This document shows, piece by piece, positions 17,665 through 26,382 of a DNA stretch of 64,000 nt. Position numbers and translations under genes: made by a program. The stretch covers positions 41,804 through 105,803 of the forward strand of contig NZ_JBQHVU010000008.1 of assembly GCF_052064335.1 (NCBI RefSeq), given 5' to 3'. The notes below the pieces were generated by a model, which worked only from the letters and a program-made list of their open reading frames with translations, did no database searches and was not told where the DNA came from. Each line of letters starts with the position of its first letter. Within the stretch, counting starts at the first letter, position 1. Origin of the DNA: Weimeria sp002480925 (GTDB lineage Bacteria; Bacillota; Clostridia; Lachnospirales; Lachnospiraceae).

Positions 17665-18564
17665 TTACTGCGTTATGTAATCATAGGCCGATGTAGCGGC
17701 ATTGGCTCCGTCCGCTGCCGCCGTGATCACCTGGCGAAGCTTCTTGGTCCTTATATCTCCGGCCGCAAAGATCCCTGGAATGCTTGTAATGCAGTCCTCG
17801 CCGGCCTTTATATAGCCTCTTTCGTCCATATCAGGAAGTCCATCAATGCCATCGGTTTTTGGCCTTGTCCCGACAGCCATGAACACTCCGTCTACAGGGA
17901 TAAGCACGGTCTCTCCTGTCGTCCTGTTCTCTGTTTCAAGACCTCTTACCTTATCCTCACCCCCTACAGACTTTACTACAGTATCCATAACAAGTGTAAC
18001 ATTTGAGATCCCCTCCACCTGTCTTGCCAGGGACCTGGCTCCGCGGAACTCGTTTCTTCTATGGATCAGATATACCTTTTTTGCAAAGCGTGACAGATAG
18101 ATGGCGTCACCTAAGGCCACATCTCCGCCTCCGACTACAGCGACATCCTTTCCTCTGAAAAAGGCCCCGTCGCAGGTCGCGCAGTAGGATACTCCCTTTC
18201 CTCTGAACTTTTCCTCTCCCGGCACACCGAGCTGCCTGTGATCTGCTCCCATAGCAAGGATAACCGTCCTTGTCTCTATCTCCTCCCCGCTCTCAAGGGT
18301 CACCTTAGAAGCTGTAACTGCCTTAGCAGTTCCGTCCATAAACTCGCATCCGAGCTTAGCTGCGTGTTCCCTGAATTTCATACCCAGCTCCATTCCGTTT
18401 ATCCCCGGAAGTCCCGGATAATTATCGACTACATCGGTTGTAGCTATCTGCCCTCCTCCTACAGGAGTATTCTCTATAAGAAGAGTCCTAAGACCGGCTC
18501 TGACCCCGTATATGGCTGCCGAAAGCCCGGCAGGGCCGCTTCCAATGATCACTGTATCGTACAT
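17665..18564 (-). CDS. trxB: Thioredoxin reductase
   Basis: NAD(P)H-dependent flavoprotein that reduces thioredoxin; 299 residues. FAD motif GSGPAGLSAA near the N-terminus, redox-active CATC at C128-C131, nucleotide motif GGGDVALGDA and the C-terminal GIFAAGDIR FAD motif. ATG at 18564 follows AAAGGAG. It is cotranscribed with the 59-residue cysteine-containing gene 13 nt upstream. Confidence 0.95.
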   Translation of the reverse strand: MYDTVIIGSGPAGLSAAIYGVRAGLRTLLIENTPVGGGQIATTDVVDNYPGLPGINGMELGMKFREHAAKLGCEFMDGTAKAVTASKVTLESGEEIETRTVILAMGADHRQLGVPGEEKFRGKGVSYCATCDGAFFRGKDVAVVGGGDVALGDAIYLSRFAKKVYLIHRRNEFRGARSLARQVEGISNVTLVMDTVVKSVGGEDKVRGLETENRTTGETVLIPVDGVFMAVGTRPKTDGIDGLPDMDERGYIKAGEDCITSIPGIFAAGDIRTKKLRQVITAAADGANAATSAYDYITQ

Positions 18565-18577
18565 ATGCTTCTCCTTT

Positions 18578-18757
18578 CTAGAATGCCTGATGCTTTACTA
18601 CAGCATACTCATTATCAGATCTGTAAAACGGGCATTCCTTATAATGCGACGAAAAAAGACGGACCATATCATCCTCGTCTATATCCACATCGCAGACATA
18701 AGCCTCATCGTCCTCATCATAGACATAGTTATTACATGACTCACACATTCCGCTCAT
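18578..18757 (-). CDS. Small conserved protein, DUF6472-like
   Basis: 59 residues, acidic, with four cysteines (MCESCNNYVYDEDDEAYVC and later ECPFYRSDNEY). The pattern CxxCxxYVYDE...C...DEDDM...CPFYR...DEY is one I recognise from small Clostridia proteins annotated DUF6472; no function is established. ATG at 18757 follows GGAGGTGGCCTTCT. It precedes trxB by 13 nt, so a thiol-redox role or metal binding is possible but inferred from position only. Confidence 0.85.
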   Translation of the reverse strand: MSGMCESCNNYVYDEDDEAYVCDVDIDEDDMVRLFSSHYKECPFYRSDNEYAVVKHQAF

Positions 18758-18832
18758 AGAAGGCCACCTCCATATCCACGCGTGATTAGTACCTTATCAT
18801 AAACGAGGCTATTTTTCAAGAAATCCCAAGCC

Positions 18833-18861
18833 TTGTCACCATATATCATATCTGTTATTAT
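18833..18861 (+). promoter_or_regulatory. Promoter of pepF-like gene
   Basis: TTGTCA (18833-18838), 17-bp spacer, TATTAT (18856-18861), followed by AGGAGGTAAAG before the ATG at 18893. A divergent TTGAAA-N17-TAAGGT serves the small gene-trxB pair on the other strand. Confidence 0.75.
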
Positions 18862-18892
18862 TTTCATGTCTTACATTTGATAGGAGGTAAAG

Positions 18893-20680
18893 ATGACAAA
18901 GCTTATCGATAGAAAAGATGCCGACAGGAAGTTTACCTGGGACCTAAGCTCCCTTTATAAAAGCGATCGGGACTGGGAGCATGCCTTTACGGAGCTTGAT
19001 CAAAAGACCAGTGCTGTCATGGCCTTTCAGGGAAGATTAAAGGATGCCCCTACTATAAAGGGCTATTATGACAGCATGACAGACCTTTCACTTCTCCTTG
19101 ACGACCTTTTCTGCTATGCCTCGCTTAGAAAGAACGAGGATAACGGAGCTGACAAGGGACAGAGGATGTATCAGAGGATCTATTCCGAGTATACACGTGT
19201 CTTAAGCGCGACCGCCTTTGCCGAGCCAGAGATCCTTTCGCTGGATCAGGACACCTTAAATGAAATAAAGGAAAGCGATGAGCTAAAGGACTACCGTTAT
19301 ACCCTGACCCTTCTTATAAGAAGAAAGGCCCACACCTTAAGCGCTGATCAGGAGAAGCTTCTGGCCTCATTTACAGCTGCACTTGGCGCTCCTAAGGATA
19401 TAGCCAACACCCTTCAGGATGTGGATCTGACCTTTGATCCGGTGACAGACAAGAATGGGCAGCCCATCGAGGTGACAGGAGCTAACTATATCCTGCTCCA
19501 ATCCTCTGACGACAGGATCCTGAGAAAGAATTCATTTGACAGCTTTTATAAGGGATATGAAAAGCATATAAATACATTTGCAGCAGCCTATCAGGGTGCC
19601 GTCAGATCTGCCTGCGCAAGGGCAGCTGCAAGGGGATATGTAAGCAGCCGTGCCATGTCCATGGCTGAGGAATGTATACCTGAAGATGTCTATGACAACC
19701 TGACCGCAGCGGTAAGGGATCATCTGCCAGCTATGTATGACTATGCTGCCTTAAGGAAAAGAATCCTTGGTCTTGATGAGCTTCACTACTACGACCTCTA
19801 TGCCCCTCTTGTAAAGGGCAACGAAAAAAGCTACTCTCTGGATCAGGCAGAGGAAATGGTGCTTGAGGCACTCTCACCTCTCGGAAAAAGCTATACAGAT
19901 ACAGTAAGGAAGGCCTTCAAGGAAAGATGGATGGATGTCTATCCAAACAAGGGAAAGACATCAGGCGCATACTCATCCGGTACCTACAGGAGCAACCCTT
20001 ATATACTTTTGAATTTCACAGGAACCCTTGACTCTGTTTCTACTATAGCACATGAGATGGGTCATTCCATGCAGACATATCTGTCAAACCATAAGCAGCC
20101 GCCTCAGTATGCCGACTATACGCTCTTTGTAGCCGAGGTTGCATCAACTGTAAATGAAAACCTGCTCGTATCCCATCTCCTGAAGACAACTGATGATCCG
20201 CGCGAAAAGCTTTGCTATCTGAATCAGTATCTGGAGGGCTTCAAGGGGACTGTCTACAGGCAGACCATGTTTGCAGAATTCGAGGATAAGGCCCACAGGC
20301 TATCTGAAAAAGGGGAGGCACTGAATGCCTCCGCCTTAAATGATATATATGAGAAACTGATAAAGGACTATTTCGGAGAAAATCTGACCTACGACAGTCA
20401 GGTAAGGCTTGAATGGGCGCGTATCCCTCACTTCTACAGGCCATTCTATGTATATAAATATGCGACAAGCTACTGTGCTGCAGTTGCCATCTCCGAGTCT
20501 ATCCTTGATCATAAGGAGGGAGCTCTCGAGCACTATCTCGAATTCCTGTCAATGGGCGGGAGCGCCGATCCTATAGATGAGCTTCGCCATGCAGGAGTTG
20601 ATCTGACAAGGCGTGATCCGATCGACGCTGCCCTTGACCGGTTCAAGGACTATGTGGATCAGGCATCTTCTCTTATTTAG
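18893..20680 (+). CDS. pepF: Oligoendopeptidase F (M3B metallopeptidase)
   Basis: Cytoplasmic zinc peptidase cutting oligopeptides; 595 residues, normal for the family. The zinc motif HEMGH lies near residue 386 (TIAHEMGHSMQTYL) with the downstream Glu ligand region (FVAEVASTVNENL). N-terminal oligopeptidase_F domain is intact. It is one of few plus-strand genes here and overlaps the end of the convergent DUF438 gene by 8 nt. Confidence 0.95.
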   Translation: MTKLIDRKDADRKFTWDLSSLYKSDRDWEHAFTELDQKTSAVMAFQGRLKDAPTIKGYYDSMTDLSLLLDDLFCYASLRKNEDNGADKGQRMYQRIYSEYTRVLSATAFAEPEILSLDQDTLNEIKESDELKDYRYTLTLLIRRKAHTLSADQEKLLASFTAALGAPKDIANTLQDVDLTFDPVTDKNGQPIEVTGANYILLQSSDDRILRKNSFDSFYKGYEKHINTFAAAYQGAVRSACARAAARGYVSSRAMSMAEECIPEDVYDNLTAAVRDHLPAMYDYAALRKRILGLDELHYYDLYAPLVKGNEKSYSLDQAEEMVLEALSPLGKSYTDTVRKAFKERWMDVYPNKGKTSGAYSSGTYRSNPYILLNFTGTLDSVSTIAHEMGHSMQTYLSNHKQPPQYADYTLFVAEVASTVNENLLVSHLLKTTDDPREKLCYLNQYLEGFKGTVYRQTMFAEFEDKAHRLSEKGEALNASALNDIYEKLIKDYFGENLTYDSQVRLEWARIPHFYRPFYVYKYATSYCAAVAISESILDHKEGALEHYLEFLSMGGSADPIDELRHAGVDLTRRDPIDAALDRFKDYVDQASSLI

Positions 20681-21899
20681 TGAAGTGATCTCTGGCAAAG
20701 GTCATATCTGAAACGACCTCCATTGTTCCAACATATCTGCCTGTCCTGTCACGCACAGCCATATAGCGGATCAGGACAGGCCTGCCTTCGCGGTTGGTCC
20801 ACAGATCAACCGAATCCTTTTCTCCGCTTTTAAGCTCACCTATCACCATTCTGACCATAGGCTCGACCTTTGGCGGATGGCAGGTATATACCTCCCTGTC
20901 TATCGCAGCAAGAGGTCTTTTGAAAAGCTTCTTTTCTTTTCCTGAATTGAAATATCTGTTTATATCATTTTCATCGATAAAGGAGATCTCTAGCGGGATC
21001 GTATCAAGCATGGCGTTAAGCTGCTCGACGCTCATATGACCTCCCGGGAATCTGACCTCTGACTCAGATGAAGACATCTCAAATGAAGGAGATGCCTCCT
21101 CCCACTGGGAGAACTCTACTCCAGGCAGGGACTCATAATCAGACAGATCCCTTGCAATGCCCTTCCAGACCTGCTCGCTGAAATTCTTTGCGCAGAGAGG
21201 GAAAAGGATATTATCCTCCTTATAGACCATCTCCTCTGCCCTGGTAAGGACCCTGTCTATCCTCTCCTGCCAGGCGGTCTCATCCATTCTCTTTGGATTT
21301 CTTTCTGCTTCGCCAGTCAGAGTACGGAGCTCATCTCTTATCTCGTCATCCACACCCCACATCACATCTGAGGGACCTCTGAAGCCATAATCCTTTTTAA
21401 GGACTGGATATATCAGGTCGCCTTTTTTTGCATAATGAAGAGCTATCTGTCTTGTTCTTTCAAGAACAGGGAGAATGTCCTTCTTTTCTGAAAGTGCCCT
21501 TCTGGCCTCCGAAAGCTGCTTTTCCACAGCACGGTTTTCAAGATAGAAAATATTCAGAGGATGTCCCTTTATCTCTCTTAGTCTGGTGAATTCCTCGCCG
21601 GCCCCGTCACTTCTCTTAAGCCTTTCAGATATTCCAAGCGATTTATTAACCGCTTTTTCCGCATTATCTATCCTCTCCTGGACAGTAGCTCCATGAAAAA
21701 GAGCCGAATGGACATCGCAGAGTCTCTGTACATCAGAGATCTTTGTTCCTGACTCTATCATAGCCTGCTCTGCCTTAGCAATCTCTGCCGCATCGACATC
21801 GCTGAAGTTTGCGATGAACTCGGCCTTTACCCTTTCAAGGTCCTCTCCCTCACTAAGTCTCTTTACATAATCCTTAAGTAGCTCTGCTCTGTCTGCCAT
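20673..21899 (-). CDS. DUF438 / hemerythrin-like / PAS protein
   Basis: 408 residues. N-terminal DUF438 (LLKDYVKRLSEGEDLERVK), a central hemerythrin-like four-helix region with His/Glu residues (IKGHPLNIFYLE, ARQIALHYAKKGDLIYP-like segments, EEMVYKEDNILFPL) and a C-terminal PAS domain (IPLEISFIDENDINRYFN). Start ATG 21899 is chosen because GGAGG lies 8 nt upstream; an ATG 15 nt earlier overlaps that site. Such proteins are thought to sense oxygen or NO through a di-iron centre; the function here is inferred from architecture. A DUF1858 gene, a domain often found with DUF438, lies at 25849. Confidence 0.88.
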   Translation of the reverse strand: MADRAELLKDYVKRLSEGEDLERVKAEFIANFSDVDAAEIAKAEQAMIESGTKISDVQRLCDVHSALFHGATVQERIDNAEKAVNKSLGISERLKRSDGAGEEFTRLREIKGHPLNIFYLENRAVEKQLSEARRALSEKKDILPVLERTRQIALHYAKKGDLIYPVLKKDYGFRGPSDVMWGVDDEIRDELRTLTGEAERNPKRMDETAWQERIDRVLTRAEEMVYKEDNILFPLCAKNFSEQVWKGIARDLSDYESLPGVEFSQWEEASPSFEMSSSESEVRFPGGHMSVEQLNAMLDTIPLEISFIDENDINRYFNSGKEKKLFKRPLAAIDREVYTCHPPKVEPMVRMVIGELKSGEKDSVDLWTNREGRPVLIRYMAVRDRTGRYVGTMEVVSDMTFARDHFTK

Positions 21900-21975
21900 G
21901 TTATTTTCCTCCATTTCTTATCTTCTGGAAAAAATATAACACCGCAGACTGACCTTGTACGTTGCAAATCCAACA

Positions 21976-24900
21976 TTAAATTTTCCCGCTGGTTATAGAG
22001 ACATTCTCCTCTCCTGCGAATTTCCTGACCTCTTCTATCAGATCCTGATCTATCCTTATATGAAGGCTTGAATATTTCTTCATAAGCTTCTGGTCTGCAA
22101 TAAAGGCAACTATGGTATCATCGCCCCCTGGCCTTCCCTCAAAGATCGACAGGAAGCTTTTTTCTATATCAAGAAAGGTCTTCTTGTCAGAAAACCTGAC
22201 CCAGAGCTCCTTTGTCAGATCCTTGAAGCTTATCACCTGATCAGCAATAAAGGTCGCGTCCTCCTCGTCATCAACAGAGGCATGACCCTTTATCAGATAC
22301 TTGCCGTCCTCAACTATTGAATTCCTGTACTTATCAAAGCAATCCGGGAAAAATATGATCTCCATAGAGCCATAGAGGTCCTCAGCGGTGACAAATGCCA
22401 TGGCTCTGTCTGTCCTTGTATATTTGACCGAGATCTCATTTACTACTACACCAATGACACCACGCTGATTCTGCACCACATCAACTGTCCCGGTCTCCTC
22501 GTTCCTGTGGAAATCCCTCGAATAAAGCGTTACATTCTTCTTTATCACAGGAAGATATTCCTCAAGAGGATGACCGCTTATATAGATACCCATGACCTCC
22601 TTCTCGAAGGAAAGCAGCATATCCCTGTCAAACTCAGGCGTGACAGGAAGTGAATGCTCAAGCTTCCTTCTGTCCTCATCCGAGGAGATAAGGTCCATAA
22701 ATGACATCTGGCCTGTGACCATATCCTTCTGCTCACGGGAGATATCATCCATTATGGTGCTTATCCCTGCATACATTGACCTGCGGTTGGCCCCGAAGCA
22801 GTCGCAGGCTCCGGACTTGACCAGATTTTCCATGGTTCTCTTGTTGAGGCCAAGCGGAATGCAGCGTCTGAGGAAATCCTCATAGGAAATATATTTTCCT
22901 CCTCTTTCTCTTTCCTTTACTATATTGTCAGCCATCGCTGACCCAAGAGCCTTCACAGCATTAAGCCCGTATCTCAAGCTTCCATCGCTTACAGAGAACT
23001 CTCCTCTTCCCTCATTCACATCAGGAGGCAGGACCTTAAGTCCCATATCCCTGGCTGCATTCAGATAATCATAGAGCTTGCCTGAGGAATCGATCACAGA
23101 GGTAAGGAGGGCTGCCATATACTCAGCAGGATAATAATATTTTAAAAATGCTGTCTGCATACTGAGAACTGCATAGCAGGCCGCATGAGATTTATTGAAG
23201 GCATACTGGGCGAAATCCAGCATGGAATCGTAGATCTCGTTTGCTACCCGCTCCGACTCCTGATCACTGTCGCAGATATGGTTCTTGATGCAGCCCGGCA
23301 CATATCCCTTCTCACCGGGATTTCCGCTTCCATATACAAAGGAGCTTCGGCCTGCCTGAATCTCATCCTGATGCTTCTTTGACATGGCACGCCGCATGAT
23401 ATCGGCCTGGCCCATCGAGTAGCCGGCCAGTGACTGCACGATCTGCATGACCTGCTCCTGATAGACTATGCAGCCATAGGTATCCTTAAGGATAGGTTCA
23501 AGAGCCTTACATTTGTATACTACAGAATCCGGATCCTTCTTTCCCTTTATATAATCAGGTATGAACTGCATGGGACCCGGACGATATAGGGAGATACCGG
23601 CGATTATATCCTCAAACGATGACGGAGCAAGCTCCTTCATGAAGGACTGCATTCCGGCTCCCTCCAGCTGGAAGACACCTGCTGTCTTTCCTGTGCCTAT
23701 GAATTCAAGAGTCTTTTTGTCATTTAAGTCAATGTGGTCGATATCCACATCTATGCCACGGTTTTCCTTTATATTTTTTACAGCATCCTTTACAACTGTA
23801 AGTGTACGCAGGCCAAGGAAGTCCATCTTCAGATAGCCGAGCTGCTCGAGCTGTATCATGTTGTATTCACAGGCAGGAGTCCCGTCCTTTGATCTGCCCT
23901 GAGGCATGCACTGATCGGCCCTTTCAGGATAGATGACTACACCGGCTGCATGCACTCCTGTGGACTTTGGAATACCCTCAAGCTCCTCTGCTGCCTTAAA
24001 CCATTTTATATTCTCGGGCGACTTTCTGGCCGTCTCAGCCAGATCCGGCACCTTCTTAAGGGCAGCCTCAAGTGTGATATTGAGCTCATTGGGAATAAGC
24101 TTTGACACCCGGTTTGTCTCGGAAAATGGTATACCCATTGCCCTTCCCACATCCTTTATCACTGCCTTGGCCTTCATATTCTGGAATGTAGTGATAAGGC
24201 TTACGTGGTCAGCTCCGTACTTGGAGAATATATAGTCGCTTATGACCCTGTTTCTCTCACGGTCCTCGAAATCCACGTCAATATCCGGCATTGATACACG
24301 CTCTGGATTAAGGAAGCGCTCGAAGAGAAGGTTATATTTCACAGGATCAATGGCAGTAATACCTATACAGTAGCAGACCCGGCTTCCGGCAGCCGATCCA
24401 CGGCCCGGCCCTGTCTTGCAGCCATGGGTATTTGCCCAGTTGATGTAATCCCATACTATAAGGATATATTCGACGAAACCCTTCTCCTTTATTACGGAAA
24501 GCTCTTTCATCGTATCCATATGGATCTGCTGGCGCTGATCATCGTTATAATCAGGGTTGTTTACATATCTTTCAACGAAACCCGTTTCGATAAGTTCCGT
24601 AAGAAAGTCCAGAGCACTCTGTCCTTCATGTCCCTCAGGCAGAGTATAATTAGGTTTCTTGTACTGGTTGAATACAAAGTCAACCTGACATCTGTCCGCT
24701 ATCTTCTGTGTATTTTCTATTGCATCGTCAAAATCCGGGAAGAGCTCCCTCATCTCTTCCTCGCTCTTGACATAATACTGGCCGCCCTCATAGCGGATCC
24801 TGTCCTGGTCTGTGACCAGCTTGTTCTCCTGCATGCATAAAAGCACATCATGGCTCTCTGCATCCTCAGGCAGTGTGTAATGGCAGTCATTTGTCACGAC

Positions 24901-25506
24901 AAGCGGTATACCTGTTTCCTTACTTATCCTTATTACTGTCTGATTGGTGATCTTCTGCTCAATCGAACCATCCAGATGATTCTGCATCTCAAGGAAATAA
25001 TTACCCTCTCCGAACACCTTCTGATACCAGAGCGCCGTCTCCTTAGCCTTGTCATAGCTTATCATCGCGCTTCTCGCGACCTCTCCGGCTATGCAGGCTG
25101 ACAGGGCAATAAGTCCCTCGTGATATCTTTCAAGACATTCATGATCTATACGGGGCTTGAAATAAAAGCCCTCTGAATTGCTTATAGAAACAAGCTTTAT
25201 AAGATTCTGATATCCGGTCATATTCTCGCAGAGAAGAATAAGGTGGTAATATCTGGCATCGCCCTTCCTTGCGTTCTTATCAAGCCTGCTTCCTGTGGCC
25301 ACATAGACCTCGCATCCTATAACCGGCTTTATGCCTGCCTTTCTGGCCTTCTGGTAGAACTCTATGGCTCCGTACATATTTCCATGGTCAGTGATAGCAG
25401 CCGCATTCATTCCCAGGGAGCTTACTCTTGCTATATAGTTATCTATCTTGTTGGACGCATCAAGTATAGAATACTGTGTATGCGTATGCAGATGCACAAA
25501 AGACAT
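21976..25506 (-). CDS. dnaE: DNA polymerase III alpha subunit, DnaE
   Basis: Replicative polymerase subunit, 1176 residues. N-terminal PHP domain (FVHLHTHTQYSILDASNK), catalytic aspartates in PDIDVDFEDRERNRV (about residue 405), the GPGRGSAAGS loop, a helix-hairpin-helix region and a C-terminal OB fold. No 3'-5' exonuclease domain of the PolC type is present, so this is DnaE, which in Firmicutes usually works with PolC. An extended -10 (TGGTATAAT, 25537-25542) lies about 30 nt upstream of the start. Confidence 0.97.
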   Translation of the reverse strand: MSFVHLHTHTQYSILDASNKIDNYIARVSSLGMNAAAITDHGNMYGAIEFYQKARKAGIKPVIGCEVYVATGSRLDKNARKGDARYYHLILLCENMTGYQNLIKLVSISNSEGFYFKPRIDHECLERYHEGLIALSACIAGEVARSAMISYDKAKETALWYQKVFGEGNYFLEMQNHLDGSIEQKITNQTVIRISKETGIPLVVTNDCHYTLPEDAESHDVLLCMQENKLVTDQDRIRYEGGQYYVKSEEEMRELFPDFDDAIENTQKIADRCQVDFVFNQYKKPNYTLPEGHEGQSALDFLTELIETGFVERYVNNPDYNDDQRQQIHMDTMKELSVIKEKGFVEYILIVWDYINWANTHGCKTGPGRGSAAGSRVCYCIGITAIDPVKYNLLFERFLNPERVSMPDIDVDFEDRERNRVISDYIFSKYGADHVSLITTFQNMKAKAVIKDVGRAMGIPFSETNRVSKLIPNELNITLEAALKKVPDLAETARKSPENIKWFKAAEELEGIPKSTGVHAAGVVIYPERADQCMPQGRSKDGTPACEYNMIQLEQLGYLKMDFLGLRTLTVVKDAVKNIKENRGIDVDIDHIDLNDKKTLEFIGTGKTAGVFQLEGAGMQSFMKELAPSSFEDIIAGISLYRPGPMQFIPDYIKGKKDPDSVVYKCKALEPILKDTYGCIVYQEQVMQIVQSLAGYSMGQADIMRRAMSKKHQDEIQAGRSSFVYGSGNPGEKGYVPGCIKNHICDSDQESERVANEIYDSMLDFAQYAFNKSHAACYAVLSMQTAFLKYYYPAEYMAALLTSVIDSSGKLYDYLNAARDMGLKVLPPDVNEGRGEFSVSDGSLRYGLNAVKALGSAMADNIVKERERGGKYISYEDFLRRCIPLGLNKRTMENLVKSGACDCFGANRRSMYAGISTIMDDISREQKDMVTGQMSFMDLISSDEDRRKLEHSLPVTPEFDRDMLLSFEKEVMGIYISGHPLEEYLPVIKKNVTLYSRDFHRNEETGTVDVVQNQRGVIGVVVNEISVKYTRTDRAMAFVTAEDLYGSMEIIFFPDCFDKYRNSIVEDGKYLIKGHASVDDEEDATFIADQVISFKDLTKELWVRFSDKKTFLDIEKSFLSIFEGRPGGDDTIVAFIADQKLMKKYSSLHIRIDQDLIEEVRKFAGEENVSITSGKI

Positions 25507-25848
25507 TTGTTACCTCCGATTTTAACAGCTCAGGTAATTATACCATAAAAGCGGATTCTTTTGTCCTCTTGATCAGTTATTCTCCTAGTGACAAAATTCA
25601 CAAAGTTTTCTATCTTCAAAGACCGCAATCAACAGAATTACATCTTGACGGATAATGAGTATTCAGGAATCTGTGGCATCACAGAGGATGAGCCTGCAGC
25701 AGGCTTTGATCCTTAGATAGAGCAGTTGTCTATAAAAAAATTTCGGAATGGCTATATTCGTTGTTATAACAACATAAAATCGTTTCATCCCAAACTATAC
25801 TAGGGATGGTTACAAAAAAAGCAACAGACAACAGGAGGAATATTCACG
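25507..25848. other. Divergent intergenic region dnaE / DUF1858
   Basis: 342 bp between divergent genes. It holds the dnaE -10 element (25537-25542, minus) and a perfect 14-bp palindrome GTTGTTATAACAAC at 25760-25773, a candidate operator upstream of the DUF1858 gene. A 42-codon open frame (25588-25716) has no ribosome site and no recognised similarity. The rest shows nothing I can name. Confidence 0.5.
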
Positions 25849-26076
25849 ATGGACAAAGTAATAAATTTGAAAGATAATGTTGCAGCAATCTGCGATGCAT
25901 ATCCTGAGGTAGTTGATGTTCTGGTAGGATTAGGATTTACTCCTCTCGCAGATCCAGAGCACAGAAGGATCATGGGAGTTCATGTAACGATCCCTGAGGC
26001 TGCCGGAAGACATGACATACCGCTGGAGACAATTCTGCATGCACTGAAAGAGAAGGGATTTACCTTTGAGGAGTAA
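25849..26076 (+). CDS. DUF1858 domain protein
   Basis: 75 residues, essentially one DUF1858 domain (VINLKDNVAAICDAYPEVVDVLVGLGF). In homologues this small domain occurs alone or fused to DUF438/hemerythrin or Fe-S proteins and often has a CxxC pair; here the cysteine pair is missing (only Cys at residue 14). The start follows AGGAGGAATATTCACG. It is a lone plus-strand gene. Function unknown; a link to the DUF438 protein at 20673 is inference. Confidence 0.85.
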   Translation: MDKVINLKDNVAAICDAYPEVVDVLVGLGFTPLADPEHRRIMGVHVTIPEAAGRHDIPLETILHALKEKGFTFEE

Positions 26077-26108
26077 TCAGGATTTCATATAAATCCTCTG
26101 GCTACTAA

Positions 26109-26169
26109 GGCCGAAAGCACAGAGACAAGAGCGAACGTAAGCGAAGCTCTTGTCTCTATGCTTTTGGCC
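26109..26169. repeat. Large palindrome with 24-bp arms
   Basis: Arms 26109-26132 and 26146-26169 are complementary at 22 of 24 positions around a 13-nt loop. The outer end GGCCGAAAGC is the reverse complement of the GCTTTCGGCC motif that ends the dispersed units at 6999-7008 and 11020-11029. No T-run follows on either strand. It lies between convergent DUF1858 and ribH genes and touches the triple 54-bp repeat. Confidence 0.9.
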
Positions 26170-26171
26170 AT

Positions 26172-26333
26172 AATGAAGTTCTGCTCGCTAAGCTCAAGCT
26201 GCGCCTACGGCTTGCTTTCGCTAACAAGGAAGTTCTTTTCGCTAAATTCGAGCTTCGCCTATGGCTCGCTCTCATTAACAAGGAAGCTGTCTTCGTTAAG
26301 CTCGAACTTCGTCTTCGACTCGTTCTCGCTAAT
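26172..26333. repeat. Three tandem 54-bp hairpin units
   Basis: Units at 26172-26225, 26226-26279 and 26280-26333, each exactly 54 bp. Each can form a 5-bp stem with a loop of about 10 nt. The stem changes in a paired way: CAAGC/GCTTG in unit 1, CGAGC/GCTCG in unit 2; unit 3 is less well paired. The middle unit is nearly identical to those at 6943 and 10907. Confidence 0.93.
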
Positions 26334-26346
26334 CTCAGACAGCGGC

Positions 26347-26380
26347 CTCGCACCTCGCACCTCACACCTCTCACCTCTCC
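26347..26380. repeat. Short heptamer array next to ribH
   Basis: About five 7-bp units (CCTCGCA, CCTCACA, CCTCTCA types) between the 54-bp units and the ribH stop at 26383. Same family as 6880-6936 and 10834-10900. Confidence 0.85.
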
Positions 26381-26382
26381 CC

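Noticed and set aside
25588..25716. 42-codon frame starting GTG (MTKFTKFSIFKDRNQQNYI)
   Set aside because: No Shine-Dalgarno site and no family I recognise; could be a gene fragment, but not supportable.
26080..26098. Terminator after the DUF1858 gene
   Set aside because: AGGATTT/AAATCCT can pair but no T-run follows, so it is too weak to list.
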